Source of the DNA: CAWEHU01 sp963808965
GTDB lineage: Bacteria; Pseudomonadota; Alphaproteobacteria; Acetobacterales; Acetobacteraceae
NCBI GenBank assembly: GCA_963808965.1
Contig: CAWEHU010000030.1
Location: forward strand, 62,001 to 126,000
Length of the DNA stretch: 64,000 bases
Direction of reading: 5' to 3'
A model generated the notes under the pieces. That model was not told where the DNA came from and made no database searches. It saw only the letters and a list, made by a program, of their open reading frames with translations. The stretch's first letter is position 1. Each line of letters begins with the position of its first letter. Below are positions 56,499 to 64,000 of the stretch, in pieces. Position numbers and translations under genes: made by a program.

Positions 56499-56631
56499 GC
56501 TTACGTGTGCAACGAGCGGGGCCGGGAGGATTGCCCCGTCAAGACCAACCCGGTAGGACTTTCGAGCTGACCTAGAGCCGCCTTCGGTTGCTCCGCTTCG
56601 AGCAGCAGTCGATCACGAGAGGAAACCGACC

Positions 56632-57093
56632 ATGAGCGAATCAAACAAGCCAGCCAGCAGCATGTCTTGGAGCGGCGATACCGATTTCACGAAGTTCTTT
56701 TCCGAGATGAAGCTGCCGAACATGCCGGATATGGACGCCTTCCTGTCCGCGCATCGCCGCAACATGGAGACTCTGTCTGCCGCCAATCGCGTCGCGCTTG
56801 AAGGCGCTCAGGCCGTCGCGCGCCGTCACATGGAAATCATGCAGCAGACGATGGGGGAAATGAGCGAGACCCTCAAGTCGCTGGCGAGCGCCGAAGCGCC
56901 CCAGGCCAAGGCGGCCAAGCAAGCCGAGCTGCTCAAGAAGGCTTACGAGCGCGCGGTCGCCAACATGAAGGAGTTGAGCGATCTGATCCAGAAGTCGAAC
57001 GGTGAGGCTCTGGGATTGCTCAACAGGCGCTTCACCGAAGCGATGGACGAGATCAAGGAGATCGTTCAAAAGGCCGGCCAGAAATCGGCCTAA
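56632..57093 (+). CDS. Phasin (polyhydroxyalkanoate granule protein)
   Basis: 153 residues, nearly all helix, no cysteine. The phasin_2-type core contains MDAFLSAHRRNMETLSAANR, VARRHMEIMQQTMGEMSETL, and the C-terminal LSDLIQKSNGEALGLLNRRF. Coats PHA granules. AGAGGAAA precedes ATG 56632. Indicates that the organism stores polyhydroxyalkanoate. Confidence 0.88.
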   Translation: MSESNKPASSMSWSGDTDFTKFFSEMKLPNMPDMDAFLSAHRRNMETLSAANRVALEGAQAVARRHMEIMQQTMGEMSETLKSLASAEAPQAKAAKQAELLKKAYERAVANMKELSDLIQKSNGEALGLLNRRFTEAMDEIKEIVQKAGQKSA

Positions 57094-57149
57094 TCACGCT
57101 TCGAGGTATCGCCTCGCTCTGAAGTGCGTTCAGGCTATTCCACGGAGAT

Positions 57150-57198
57150 CCCTCCCCTGCAAATCTGGGCCGCGAATCGGACCGAGTGCAGGGGAGGG
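57150..57198. repeat. Perfect 12-base inverted repeat
   Basis: CCCTCCCCTGCA (57150-57161) and its exact complement (57187-57198) are separated by 25 bases. A second hairpin, CCTCCC/GGGAGG, follows at 57207-57224. Together they fill the gap between phasin and deaminase; could be a terminator pair or a dispersed palindromic element. Confidence 0.6.
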
Positions 57199-57275
57199 GT
57201 GCGGCTCCTCCCTTACGTGGGAGGCATGGCGAAGGTGGTCGCCACCAGGGAGCCGGCGTCGAACGAAGCCAAGCG

Positions 57276-57776
57276 ATGAAGGCTGATTCGCAGCTTGACG
57301 CCCGCTTCATGCGGCGCGCCATCGCGCTTGCGCGCGAAGGGGAGTGCAAGCCAGGCGCCAATCCGATCGGCTGCGTTATCGTGTTGGATGACCAGATCGT
57401 GGGCGAGGGGCACAACGAGGTGGACATGCGCCTCGATCCGACGGCCCACGCGGAAGTGGTGGCGATCCGTCGCGCCTGCGCGCGGCTGCAAGTTTCGGAA
57501 CTGCGGGGTGCGACGCTTTATTCCACCTTGCAACCGTGCGGGATGTGCAGCATGGCGTCGATCTGGGCGAAGATCGACCGCATCGTGTACGGCGCGAGCC
57601 GGCGGCAAGTTCACGAGATGTATTTCGAGGACCGGCATCTCGATACCATGGACTTCATCACCGATGCGTTCCGCGATGACATCACGCTCAGCGGCGGCGT
57701 GCTCGATGCGGAGTGCGCGGCGCTCTACGTCGGCCCGGACGAGGACGTGCCGGAAAGCGAACAGGTGAACCGGTGA
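57276..57776 (+). CDS. Nucleoside/base deaminase (CMP/dCMP deaminase family)
   Basis: 166 residues. Zinc-binding motifs THAEVVAIRRA (H-A-E) and STLQPCGMCSMASIW (P-C-x-x-C) define the cytidine deaminase-like fold. N-terminal RFMRRAIALAREGECKPGAN and the C-terminal FEDRHLDTMDFITDAF region resemble guanine deaminase/TadA-like proteins rather than tRNA-specific TadA. ATG 57276. Exact substrate unknown. Confidence 0.85.
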   Translation: MKADSQLDARFMRRAIALAREGECKPGANPIGCVIVLDDQIVGEGHNEVDMRLDPTAHAEVVAIRRACARLQVSELRGATLYSTLQPCGMCSMASIWAKIDRIVYGASRRQVHEMYFEDRHLDTMDFITDAFRDDITLSGGVLDAECAALYVGPDEDVPESEQVNR

Positions 57777-57819
57777 CGGGCCTCAGAGCGCAGATTTGGA
57801 AGAATGGAGATTTGGCCGG

Positions 57820-58364
57820 ATGACTCCCGCTCTGCTTCGCGCGGATGCCTCGGTGCTGCTGCTGATCGACTTTCAGGAGCGGCTAGTCCCGGCCATCGAC
57901 GGCGGGCGAGGCTGCCGTCGAGCAGGCACGACGGCTTGCGCTGGCAGCGCGGCGGCTCGGCGTGCCGGTGCTGGCAACCGAGCAGCTTCCCGACCGCCTC
58001 GGCCCGGTGGTGCCAGCGCTCGCCGGGGTCGCCGAGCGAACGATTGCAAAAGCCGCGTTCGATGCTTGCCGCGATCCGCGTCTGACGGATGCCGTCATGG
58101 CGCGGCCTGGGACCGTGCTGCTGACCGGCTGCGAGGCGCATGTCTGCGTGTTGCAGACCGCGTTCGGATTATTGTCGATGGGCCGCGAGGTCGCCGTGGT
58201 GCGCGACGCGGTCGGTTCACGGCGGGCGGAGAGCAAGGAGGCGGCACTCGCACGCTTCGCCCGCGCTGGGTGCGGACATCGTGACCGCCGAGATGGCGAT
58301 GTTCGAATGGCTCGGCGACGCGGACCGGCCGGAGTTCCGGGAGGTGTTGAAGCTGATTAAGTAG
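57820..58364 (+). CDS. Isochorismatase-family hydrolase, two frameshifts
   Basis: Conceptual length 180 residues. LLLIDFQERLVPAI has the catalytic Asp; in the next frame RRLGVPVLATEQLPDRLG, KAAFDACRDP (Lys), and LTGCEAHVCVLQTA with the nucleophilic Cys, completing the Asp-Lys-Cys triad of the cysteine hydrolase subfamily. A third frame finishes ADIVTAEMAMFEWLGDA. One extra base each near 57909 and 58264. Similar to YcaC-like hydrolases. Confidence 0.83.
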
Positions 58365-58469
58365 CACCACGGCACTGTCGACAGTCGAGCGGGCGTAACA
58401 CAGAATTCGCATCGGAGTTTTGCGTCTGTACGCAATATCGAAATCGAGCCCGTGCGGGAGGAACATCAG

Positions 58470-60129
58470 CTACCTGGTGCTGAGCCCCTTTGTCATAAGC
58501 TTGTGCAACGTGCCATGACTTTCCCCAAGCCAAACGGGCATTCCTTTGCTCCACGGTTGGCCAGTCTCGGGAGGAAAGGTAGATCGCGAGCTGCACGTAT
58601 TCCGACACCTTGGATATATGGAAAACAGAGCCTTGCGTCGGGCTGGGTCGCCGAAGCGTCCGACATAGATGGCCGCGACTGCCCGCAAGGCGTCGTGCCA
58701 ATTCCCATCAGTTAGCAGGTTTGTGGCTATCCGAACCGACAAGTCTTTCGCCTTAGAGACTTGGTTGAGCGCGGCCAAGATCCACATTTTCTGCCAGTCA
58801 AAGAGGTCCCAGTCGGGCAGCAGGTTCACGAGGAAACTCTCAATGTCCTCCGTTTCGCTTACGAATTTGCCGAGATAGGCGGCGTAGATATTGAAGTCAT
58901 GGATGGCCGCCTTTTGAGGGCATTCAAAACGTGGGCAACAGCGTGATCGGAATTTGCCTTCGTAAAAAGCGGGAGACAGAACCGCTCGATGCTCTCCTCA
59001 TGCCCGGGGAAGCTCTTGATGGAGTCAAATAGTGACTTGGTCGCCTCAAGCTCTAGGTCCGCGTCATCCCCCTCTTCCTCGTCCCACTCCCGTTGGAAGC
59101 CGTAGCCCTCCTCGGTATCTTCTTCAGTCAATTGGTCGGCGACTTCGTCGATGGCCGCGGAGAACAGCGCCTCGAGATTCGGTCCTCTGTAAAGAGGGCG
59201 GAGGTGGGCATAATCCTGGATTCCATCTCGTTTAGCCCGAGATCGTAGGATCGAGCTCCGGAATTAAGAATCTCATTGCTCTGTCGGCGGCATCAACGCT
59301 TTCGATGAAGACGTAGATGTCATCAACATATCGCGCTGCGGCAATCTCGTTGTCGTCGAAGAAACGGTCGATCGGATGCATATAGAAAGCGCCGAACAGG
59401 TCCGATCGGGTAGATGCCTTGGAGGATGCCTTCGAGCTTCTCTGCCCGGTGTAGCTTAGAAGGAGCAACTCCAACCGGTCACACAGAGTCGGGTCAACTC
59501 CGTTACCCTTTAGCGTATTGATGAGGATGTGCTGATTGATTGATCCGAAATAATCGGCGATGTCGAGCCTCAAAATGTCCTAAATCGCCCAGATTGCACA
59601 TGAGTTTTGAGCGCGTCCTGGAGATCGCTCCAGCACTTACGGTTCGACAGGAACATTGCCTCGCTATCAGACGGAGCCAGTCGGTGGCTGAAGGACCTGT
59701 CCCGGTCCGTCTTCTCCTCAATGACGAGCGCACTCTGATCAGCGAGGGCCTGGTAAAAAATTCTGTCCTTCGGAGGTAGTGCACTTGCCTGGACGCGTAA
59801 AGCTCGGCCCCAACTGCGGCGAACTGTCGCGGACTATAATCCTGAAGGATTTAGGCACCTCGATGGTGAGCGGAACTCCGGACTGAAAGTACCGGGCAAC
59901 GAGCTCGGACATAATCCCGGCAATTAGCTCGCTGCCGGCGCGGTGATAGATGAACTGCATGTGGGCGCCCAGATAAAGTCGGATCGCAGGTCGTGAAGAA
60001 CGCGCCTTCGGGCCAGCTCCCAGTCGATCTCGGGCGACCTGAGGAGCATCCAGCCCGAAAGAACCGTCCCTCTTCTTGGCGCTCAACTCTGATCCCTTTC
60101 AATTTGATCGCCAGAGTAGCGGAACTCAT
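58470..60129 (-). CDS. Reverse transcriptase of the defence-associated type, many frameshifts
   Basis: Conceptual length about 550 residues. ATG 60129 follows GGAGG. Read across frames: EIDWELARRRVLHDLRSDFI, HMQFIYHRAG, GVPLTIEVPKSFRI, LPPKDRIFYQALADQ, then the RT palm: LRLDIADYFGSINQH (motif A), SYTGQRSSKGILQGIYPSDL (motif B), AARYVDDIYVF (motif C, active site YVDD at 59319-59330) and LRSYDLGLNE (motif D). The C-terminal third is helical with an acidic patch (WDEEEGDDADLELEATK) and PGHEESIERFCLPLF. About ten single-base frame changes. Not a group II intron or retron type by its motifs; most like the UG/Abi class of antiphage reverse transcriptases. Confidence 0.75.
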
Positions 60130-60168
60130 ACGGCCGCCTCCATCCATGTCCGACACCCCAACGCCCCT

Positions 60169-61618
60169 TCACCTTCCCCTTCGCGCGCCCGTCAGATCCT
60201 CCCCAGCATCCCGCGGCATAAAGGCGCTCATCGGAGCGGCGAGCAGGGAGGCGAAGGCGACCGCGAGGAAGGCGATGCTGAAATCGGGCAGCTCCGGCTG
60301 CGCATCGCCGCGGACCCGCATCGCGATCTCGAGCGCGGCGGCGCCCGCGGCGATACCCGCCGTCATCCCGAGTTGCTGCGCGGTGCTGTAGAAACTCGTG
60401 GCCGCACTCATCTGCGGCCGCGGCACCTCGGCGTAAGCGAGCGTGTTGTAAGCGGTGAATTGCAGCGAGCGGAAGAAGCCGCCGGACAGCAGCACGAGAT
60501 AAATCCAGAACGCGGGCCAGGTCGGCCGGAACGCGGCGCAAAGCCCGAGCAGCACCGCGGAGAGGACCGCGTTCCAAACCAGCGTGTCGCGAAAGCCGAG
60601 GCGGCCGAGCACGGTTTGCGCCACCGGCTTCATCACCAGCGCGCCCGCCGAGCTCGCGAACGTGACGGCGCCGCTCTGGGCGGCCGTGTCGCCGAAGCCG
60701 AGTTGCAGCATCATCGGCAAGAGGAACGGGATCGCGCCGATACCGATACGGAACAGCGTGCCCGCCCAAACCGAGACGGCAAAGGTGCGCGCGCTCATCA
60801 GGCCCAGATCCAACAGCGGCTGCGGATGCCGGCGCGCATGTCGCCAATACCCGAACGCGGAGGCGAGCCCGGTCGCGATCATCGCCACCGTCGCGAGCGG
60901 CGGAACGACACCTCGCCCGGCGGTGTCGAATCCGAACATCAACATCGAGAGCGCGACGCCGGACAAAAAGAGTCCGGCCCAATCGAAGCGGCCCGGCGCG
61001 GGTTCGCGCACGTCCTCCACGAATAGCGTCACGAGCAGCATGCCGATCACCCCGATCGGCACGTTGATGTAGAAAATCCAGCGCCAGGACGTGTAGGTGA
61101 CGATCATGCCCCCGAGCGGCGGCCCGACCACCGGGCCGATCAGCGCCGGCACGGTCAGCCATGCCATCGCGGCGACCAGCTCGTGCTTAGCGACGCTCCG
61201 CAGAAGCACGAGTCGCCCGACCGGGATCATCATCGCCCCGCCGAGCCCCTGCACGATCCGCGCGGCGACCAGGAACACGAGGCCGTTCGCCATCGCGCAC
61301 AGGATCGAGCCGAGCGTGAACACCGCGATCGCGGCGCGAAACACTGTGCGCGCGCCGTATCGGTCGGCGACCCAGCCGCTCGCCGGGATGAACACGGCGA
61401 GGCTCAGCATATAGGACGTGAGCGCCACGTTCATGCGCACCGGATCGGACCCGAAGGCGCGCGCCATCGTCGGCAGCGCCGTCGCGATCACGGTCGAAAT
61501 CGAGGTTCTGCATGAACAGTGCGCAGGCGACGATAAGCGCGGTAAGTCGCGTGCGGGAGGAGATGGGCGCGCGCAGGCGGGGCGCTTCGGCCGCCGGCGC
61601 GGGAGCGGGGCCGGCCAC
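60169..61618 (-). CDS. MFS drug exporter, DHA2/EmrB-like, one frameshift
   Basis: Conceptual length 482 residues. N-terminal helix then LDSTVIATALPTMARAFG (motif D1 of EmrB/QacA), SGWVADRYGARTVFRAAI (motif A) and GPVVGPPLGGMIVTY (motif C), with W-R-W-I-F-Y-I-N-V-P, all typical. About 12-14 helices. One extra base near 61498 separates the first 40 residues. GTG 61618 start, six bases after the quinone oxidoreductase stop, so probably one operon. Confidence 0.85.
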
Positions 61619-61624
61619 GCGCGG

Positions 61625-62599
61625 TCAGGGGAGCAGTACGGTGCTCCCGGTCGTCTGCCGGGCTTCCAAAGCCCGATGCGCCGCCGCGGCGTCCTTCAGC
61701 GGGAAGGTCTGGTTCACCTCGATCTTCACCGCGCCACTCTGCACGACCTCGAACAGATCCCGCGCCGTCGCTTCGAGATCGGCGCGCTTCGCGGTGTAGG
61801 TCGCGAGCGTCGGCCTGGTGATGTAGAGGCTGCCCTTGGCGGAGAGGATGCCGAGGTCAAAGGGCGGCACCGCCCCCGAGGCGTTGCCGAAACTGACCAT
61901 GAGCCCGAACGGGGCAAGGCAGTCGAGGCTCGCCACGAACGTGTCCTTGCCGACGCTGTCGTACACCGCGGGCACCATCGCGCCGCCCGTGAGTTTCTTG
62001 ACCTCCTCCGGCAGGTGCGTATGCCCGATCACGGTGTGGGCCGCGCCGTGTGCGCGCGCGAGCTCCGCCTTCTGCTCGGTGGAAACCACGCCGATGACGC
62101 TGGCACCGAGATGCTTCGCCCACTGGCACAGGATCAGCCCGACGCCCCCCGCGGCGGCGTGGACCACGATCGTGTCGCCGGACTTTACGCGATAGGTGCG
62201 GCGGATCAGATACTGCGCGGTCATGCCTTGCAGCATCATCGCGGCGGCCGTCTTGAAGTCGATCCCGTCCGGAAGCTTCAGGAGCCGGTCGGCGGCGATC
62301 ACCCGCTCCGTCGCGTAGGCGCCGATCGGTCCCATGGCGTAAGCGACACGGTCCCCGACCGCGATGTCCGCGACACCCGGTCCGACCGCCGAAACCGTGC
62401 CCGCCGCTTCCATGCCGAGCGTCGCGGGGAGGCTCGGGGCCTTGTAGAGCCCGGTGCGGAAATAGACGTCGATGTAGTTGAGGCCGACCGCCTCATGCCG
62501 GACCAATGCCTCGCCGGGTCCCGGCTCGGGCGTGGGCACATCGTCCCACTGCATCGCCTCGGGGCCGCCATAGGCGTGGATGCGGATGGCCTTGGTCAT
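61625..62599 (-). CDS. NADPH:quinone oxidoreductase (zinc-free MDR)
   Basis: 324 residues. Medium-chain reductase without zinc ligands: GLNYIDVYFRTGLYKAPSLP (quinone reductase signature), GMEAAGTVSAVG, GDTIVVHAAAGGVGLILCQW (nucleotide-binding A-A-x-G-G-V-G) and VYDSVGKDTF. Good ribosome binding site GGAGAA before ATG 62599. One-electron or two-electron quinone reduction in the cytosol. Confidence 0.92.
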   Translation of the reverse strand: MTKAIRIHAYGGPEAMQWDDVPTPEPGPGEALVRHEAVGLNYIDVYFRTGLYKAPSLPATLGMEAAGTVSAVGPGVADIAVGDRVAYAMGPIGAYATERVIAADRLLKLPDGIDFKTAAAMMLQGMTAQYLIRRTYRVKSGDTIVVHAAAGGVGLILCQWAKHLGASVIGVVSTEQKAELARAHGAAHTVIGHTHLPEEVKKLTGGAMVPAVYDSVGKDTFVASLDCLAPFGLMVSFGNASGAVPPFDLGILSAKGSLYITRPTLATYTAKRADLEATARDLFEVVQSGAVKIEVNQTFPLKDAAAAHRALEARQTTGSTVLLP

Positions 62600-62619
62600 G
62601 CTGTTCTCCGTGGCGCAGG

Positions 62620-63108
62620 TCAGGTCGCCGCCCAAAGCGGGAGCGTGGCGCCGTAGATGGTCGGCCCTGGCCGGGTTTCGAGGGCGAGCAGGGCGCGCTT
62701 CGTCGCGAGCCCATCGGCCCCGGAGTAGCCGCCCAGCCCCGCGCGGCCGAGGACGCGATGGCACGGGATGATGATCGGGATCGGATTGGCGCCGCTCGCC
62801 TGCCCGACGGAACGCGCACTGCCGCCCACGAGCCGGGCGATGTCGGCGTAGCTACGGGTATCCCCATAACCGATCTCGCGCAGGCTCTGCCATACGCGGA
62901 GGCGGTAGGGGGTGCCCGCGGGCGCGAGCGGCAGGTCGAACCGCTCCAATTGCTGATCGAAATAGGCGTGCAGCTGATCGCGGGCGGCGGCGAGCAGCGC
63001 AGTTTCCGTCTGGTCCCGGCCCCAGCCCCAGTCGACCGCGACGATCGCGCCGTCCTCCTCCGATACGGTGAGGTCGCCAACCGGCGAGTGGAGTGATAGC
63101 TGCGGCAC
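62620..63108 (-). CDS. ogt: Methylated-DNA--[protein]-cysteine S-methyltransferase
   Basis: 162 residues. C-terminal catalytic domain: RVWQSLREIGYGDTRSYADI (helix-turn-helix with the arginine finger region), and the acceptor cysteine in IPIIIPCHRVLG, then GGYSGADGLATKRALLALE. Removes alkyl groups from O6-guanine in a suicide reaction. GTG 63108 chosen at VPQLSLHS. Divergent from maf, 88 bases apart. Confidence 0.93.
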   Translation of the reverse strand: MPQLSLHSPVGDLTVSEEDGAIVAVDWGWGRDQTETALLAAARDQLHAYFDQQLERFDLPLAPAGTPYRLRVWQSLREIGYGDTRSYADIARLVGGSARSVGQASGANPIPIIIPCHRVLGRAGLGGYSGADGLATKRALLALETRPGPTIYGATLPLWAAT

Positions 63109-63196
63109 CCTGAACTTGCCCTTCCGAAACGGGGCCGGATGGCAGACCGGGGCGGGGCCGGTGTCAAGGGCGGGGCCGGTACGAATGGAGCGATCG

Positions 63197-63805
63197 ATGC
63201 AGAGCGACGAGCCGCGCCTCATTCTGGCAAGCGCCTCCTCGGCCCGGCACGCGATGCTGGAAGCGGCCGGGCTCCGGTTCGAGACGCGGCCCGCGCATGT
63301 GGACGAGGCCGCGATCAAGGAGTCCGCGCACGCCGAAGGAGCGTCCGCTTCCGATACGGCCGTCTTGCTCGCCGAACTCAAGGCCGCGCGCGTCGCGATG
63401 CGGGAACCCGACGCGATGGTGATCGGCGCGGACCAGCTTCTCGTTTGCGAGGGAAACTGGTTCGATAAACCGGACAGCCTGGCGGCTGCCCGTGCTCAGC
63501 TCTCCGCGCTCCGCGGCAAGACGCATGTGCTGGTGACAGCGGTGCTTTGCCAACGCGGCGGGTCCAGGCTCTGGCATCACATCGCGGAACCCCGCCTCAG
63601 AATGCGTTCGTTCTCGGACGCCTGGCTGGAGGGGTATCTTGCGGCCGAGGGCGAGCGCGTGCTGGGCAGCGTCGGCGCGTACCGGCTGGAAGGGCCGGGC
63701 ATCCAGCTGTTCGATTGCATCGAGGGCGATCACTTCTCGATCCTCGGCCTCCCGCTGCTACCCCTGCTCGGCTTCCTGCGACAGCATCGCGTTCTGGAGG
63801 TGTGA
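63197..63805 (+). CDS. maf: Maf-like nucleotide pyrophosphatase
   Basis: 202 residues from ATG 63197 (GGAG six bases upstream). LILASASSARHAMLEAAGL is the N-terminal signature, followed by MVIGADQLLVCEG with the catalytic Asp, WFDKPDSLAAARAQL and the C-terminal FSILGLPLLPLLGFL. Hydrolyses non-canonical nucleotides. In Rhodospirillales this gene is commonly followed by aroE and coaE, which would be outside the window. Confidence 0.93.
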   Translation: MQSDEPRLILASASSARHAMLEAAGLRFETRPAHVDEAAIKESAHAEGASASDTAVLLAELKAARVAMREPDAMVIGADQLLVCEGNWFDKPDSLAAARAQLSALRGKTHVLVTAVLCQRGGSRLWHHIAEPRLRMRSFSDAWLEGYLAAEGERVLGSVGAYRLEGPGIQLFDCIEGDHFSILGLPLLPLLGFLRQHRVLEV

Positions 63806-64000
63806 AACATTCGAGCGCGCAGGCACATCCGCGGCTCGCGTCACCTGTTGCACGAGCTGCGGATAATTCGGTGCGGCCTCCTGCAATGTGGCGTCGCTAT
63901 CCGCGGGCTCGCCCTGCGCTTTCGCGATCGGCCGGTCCAGCTCAGCGGGATCGAGCTGCGGCAATTGGTAAGGCAGCGCGCCGGGTGGCCGGTGCTGCTG
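63758..64000 (-). CDS. Possible 3' end of a gene entering from the right
   Basis: An open frame enters from the right edge and ends at a stop at 63758, overlapping the last 48 bases of maf on the other strand. The final 80 residues are polar and Pro/Gln/Ala-rich (QLPQLDPAELDRPIAKAQGE and so on) with no domain. Codon use is plausible, but the overlap with maf lowers confidence. Confidence 0.35.
   Translation of the reverse strand, partial: QQHRPPGALPYQLPQLDPAELDRPIAKAQGEPADSDATLQEAAPNYPQLVQQVTRAADVPARSNVSHLQNAMLSQEAEQG

Noticed and set aside
58365..60168. Reading this stretch as empty intergenic DNA because no single long frame exists
   Set aside because: Joining frames across single-base shifts recovers a continuous reverse transcriptase with all palm motifs.
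1..64000. CRISPR arrays, rRNA operons, transposases and integrases
   Set aside because: No regularly spaced repeats, no rRNA-like sequence and no recombinase-type protein were seen in the window.

Overview
The window looks like the origin-proximal part of a high-GC alphaproteobacterial chromosome, most likely Rhodospirillales and probably Acetobacteraceae. I infer this from the run dnaA-dnaN-recF-gyrB beside rpsT, from maf and ogt close by, from the gene order hldD-lgt-midA-pgeF-lipoprotein-prs, and from a phasin gene that implies polyhydroxyalkanoate storage. No 16S rRNA or tRNA is visible, so the taxonomy is inferred.

Layout. 1-9.1 kb, leftward: an SLC13/TrkA-C permease running off the edge, an Mrp-type multisubunit cation/proton antiporter operon (E-F-G-B-C-D plus a second antiporter subunit), a DUF1269 protein and an AbgT transporter. 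9.5-28.6 kb is accessory: a beta-helix lipoprotein, a patatin lipase lipoprotein, L-asparaginase, three drug-efflux type systems (two MFS and one RND pump with adaptor), glutaminase, small secreted proteins, a three-gene GRRM-type radical SAM RiPP cluster (22.8-25.1 kb), a truncated SLC13 permease and a methyltransferase. 28.8-40.2 kb is core: gyrB, recF, dnaN, dnaA, rpsT, enoyl-CoA hydratase, mutM, ubiE, coaBC, dut. 40.3-43.3 kb is an ABC transporter with a fused permease and no binding protein. 43.4-57.8 kb is again mostly core: ychF, pth, rplY, GST, prs, pgeF, midA, lgt, hldD, ubiK, YbjN, proC, phasin, deaminase. 57.8-64 kb holds an isochorismatase-family hydrolase, a reverse transcriptase of the defence-associated kind, an MFS pump, a quinone oxidoreductase, ogt and maf.

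Most interesting: (1) a GRRM cluster whose precursor ends in an array of eight W-x-N/W-x-R triplets and whose third gene is a secreted protein I cannot name; (2) a roughly 550-residue reverse transcriptase with a YVDD active site lying between housekeeping genes.

Main caveat: about twenty genes are interrupted by single-base indels with the homologous protein continuing in the next frame, including gyrB, ychF, ubiE, rplY and proC. Because these are essential or near-essential, I read most of the breaks as sequencing or assembly errors rather than pseudogenes. Coordinates of such genes span the whole conceptual gene.
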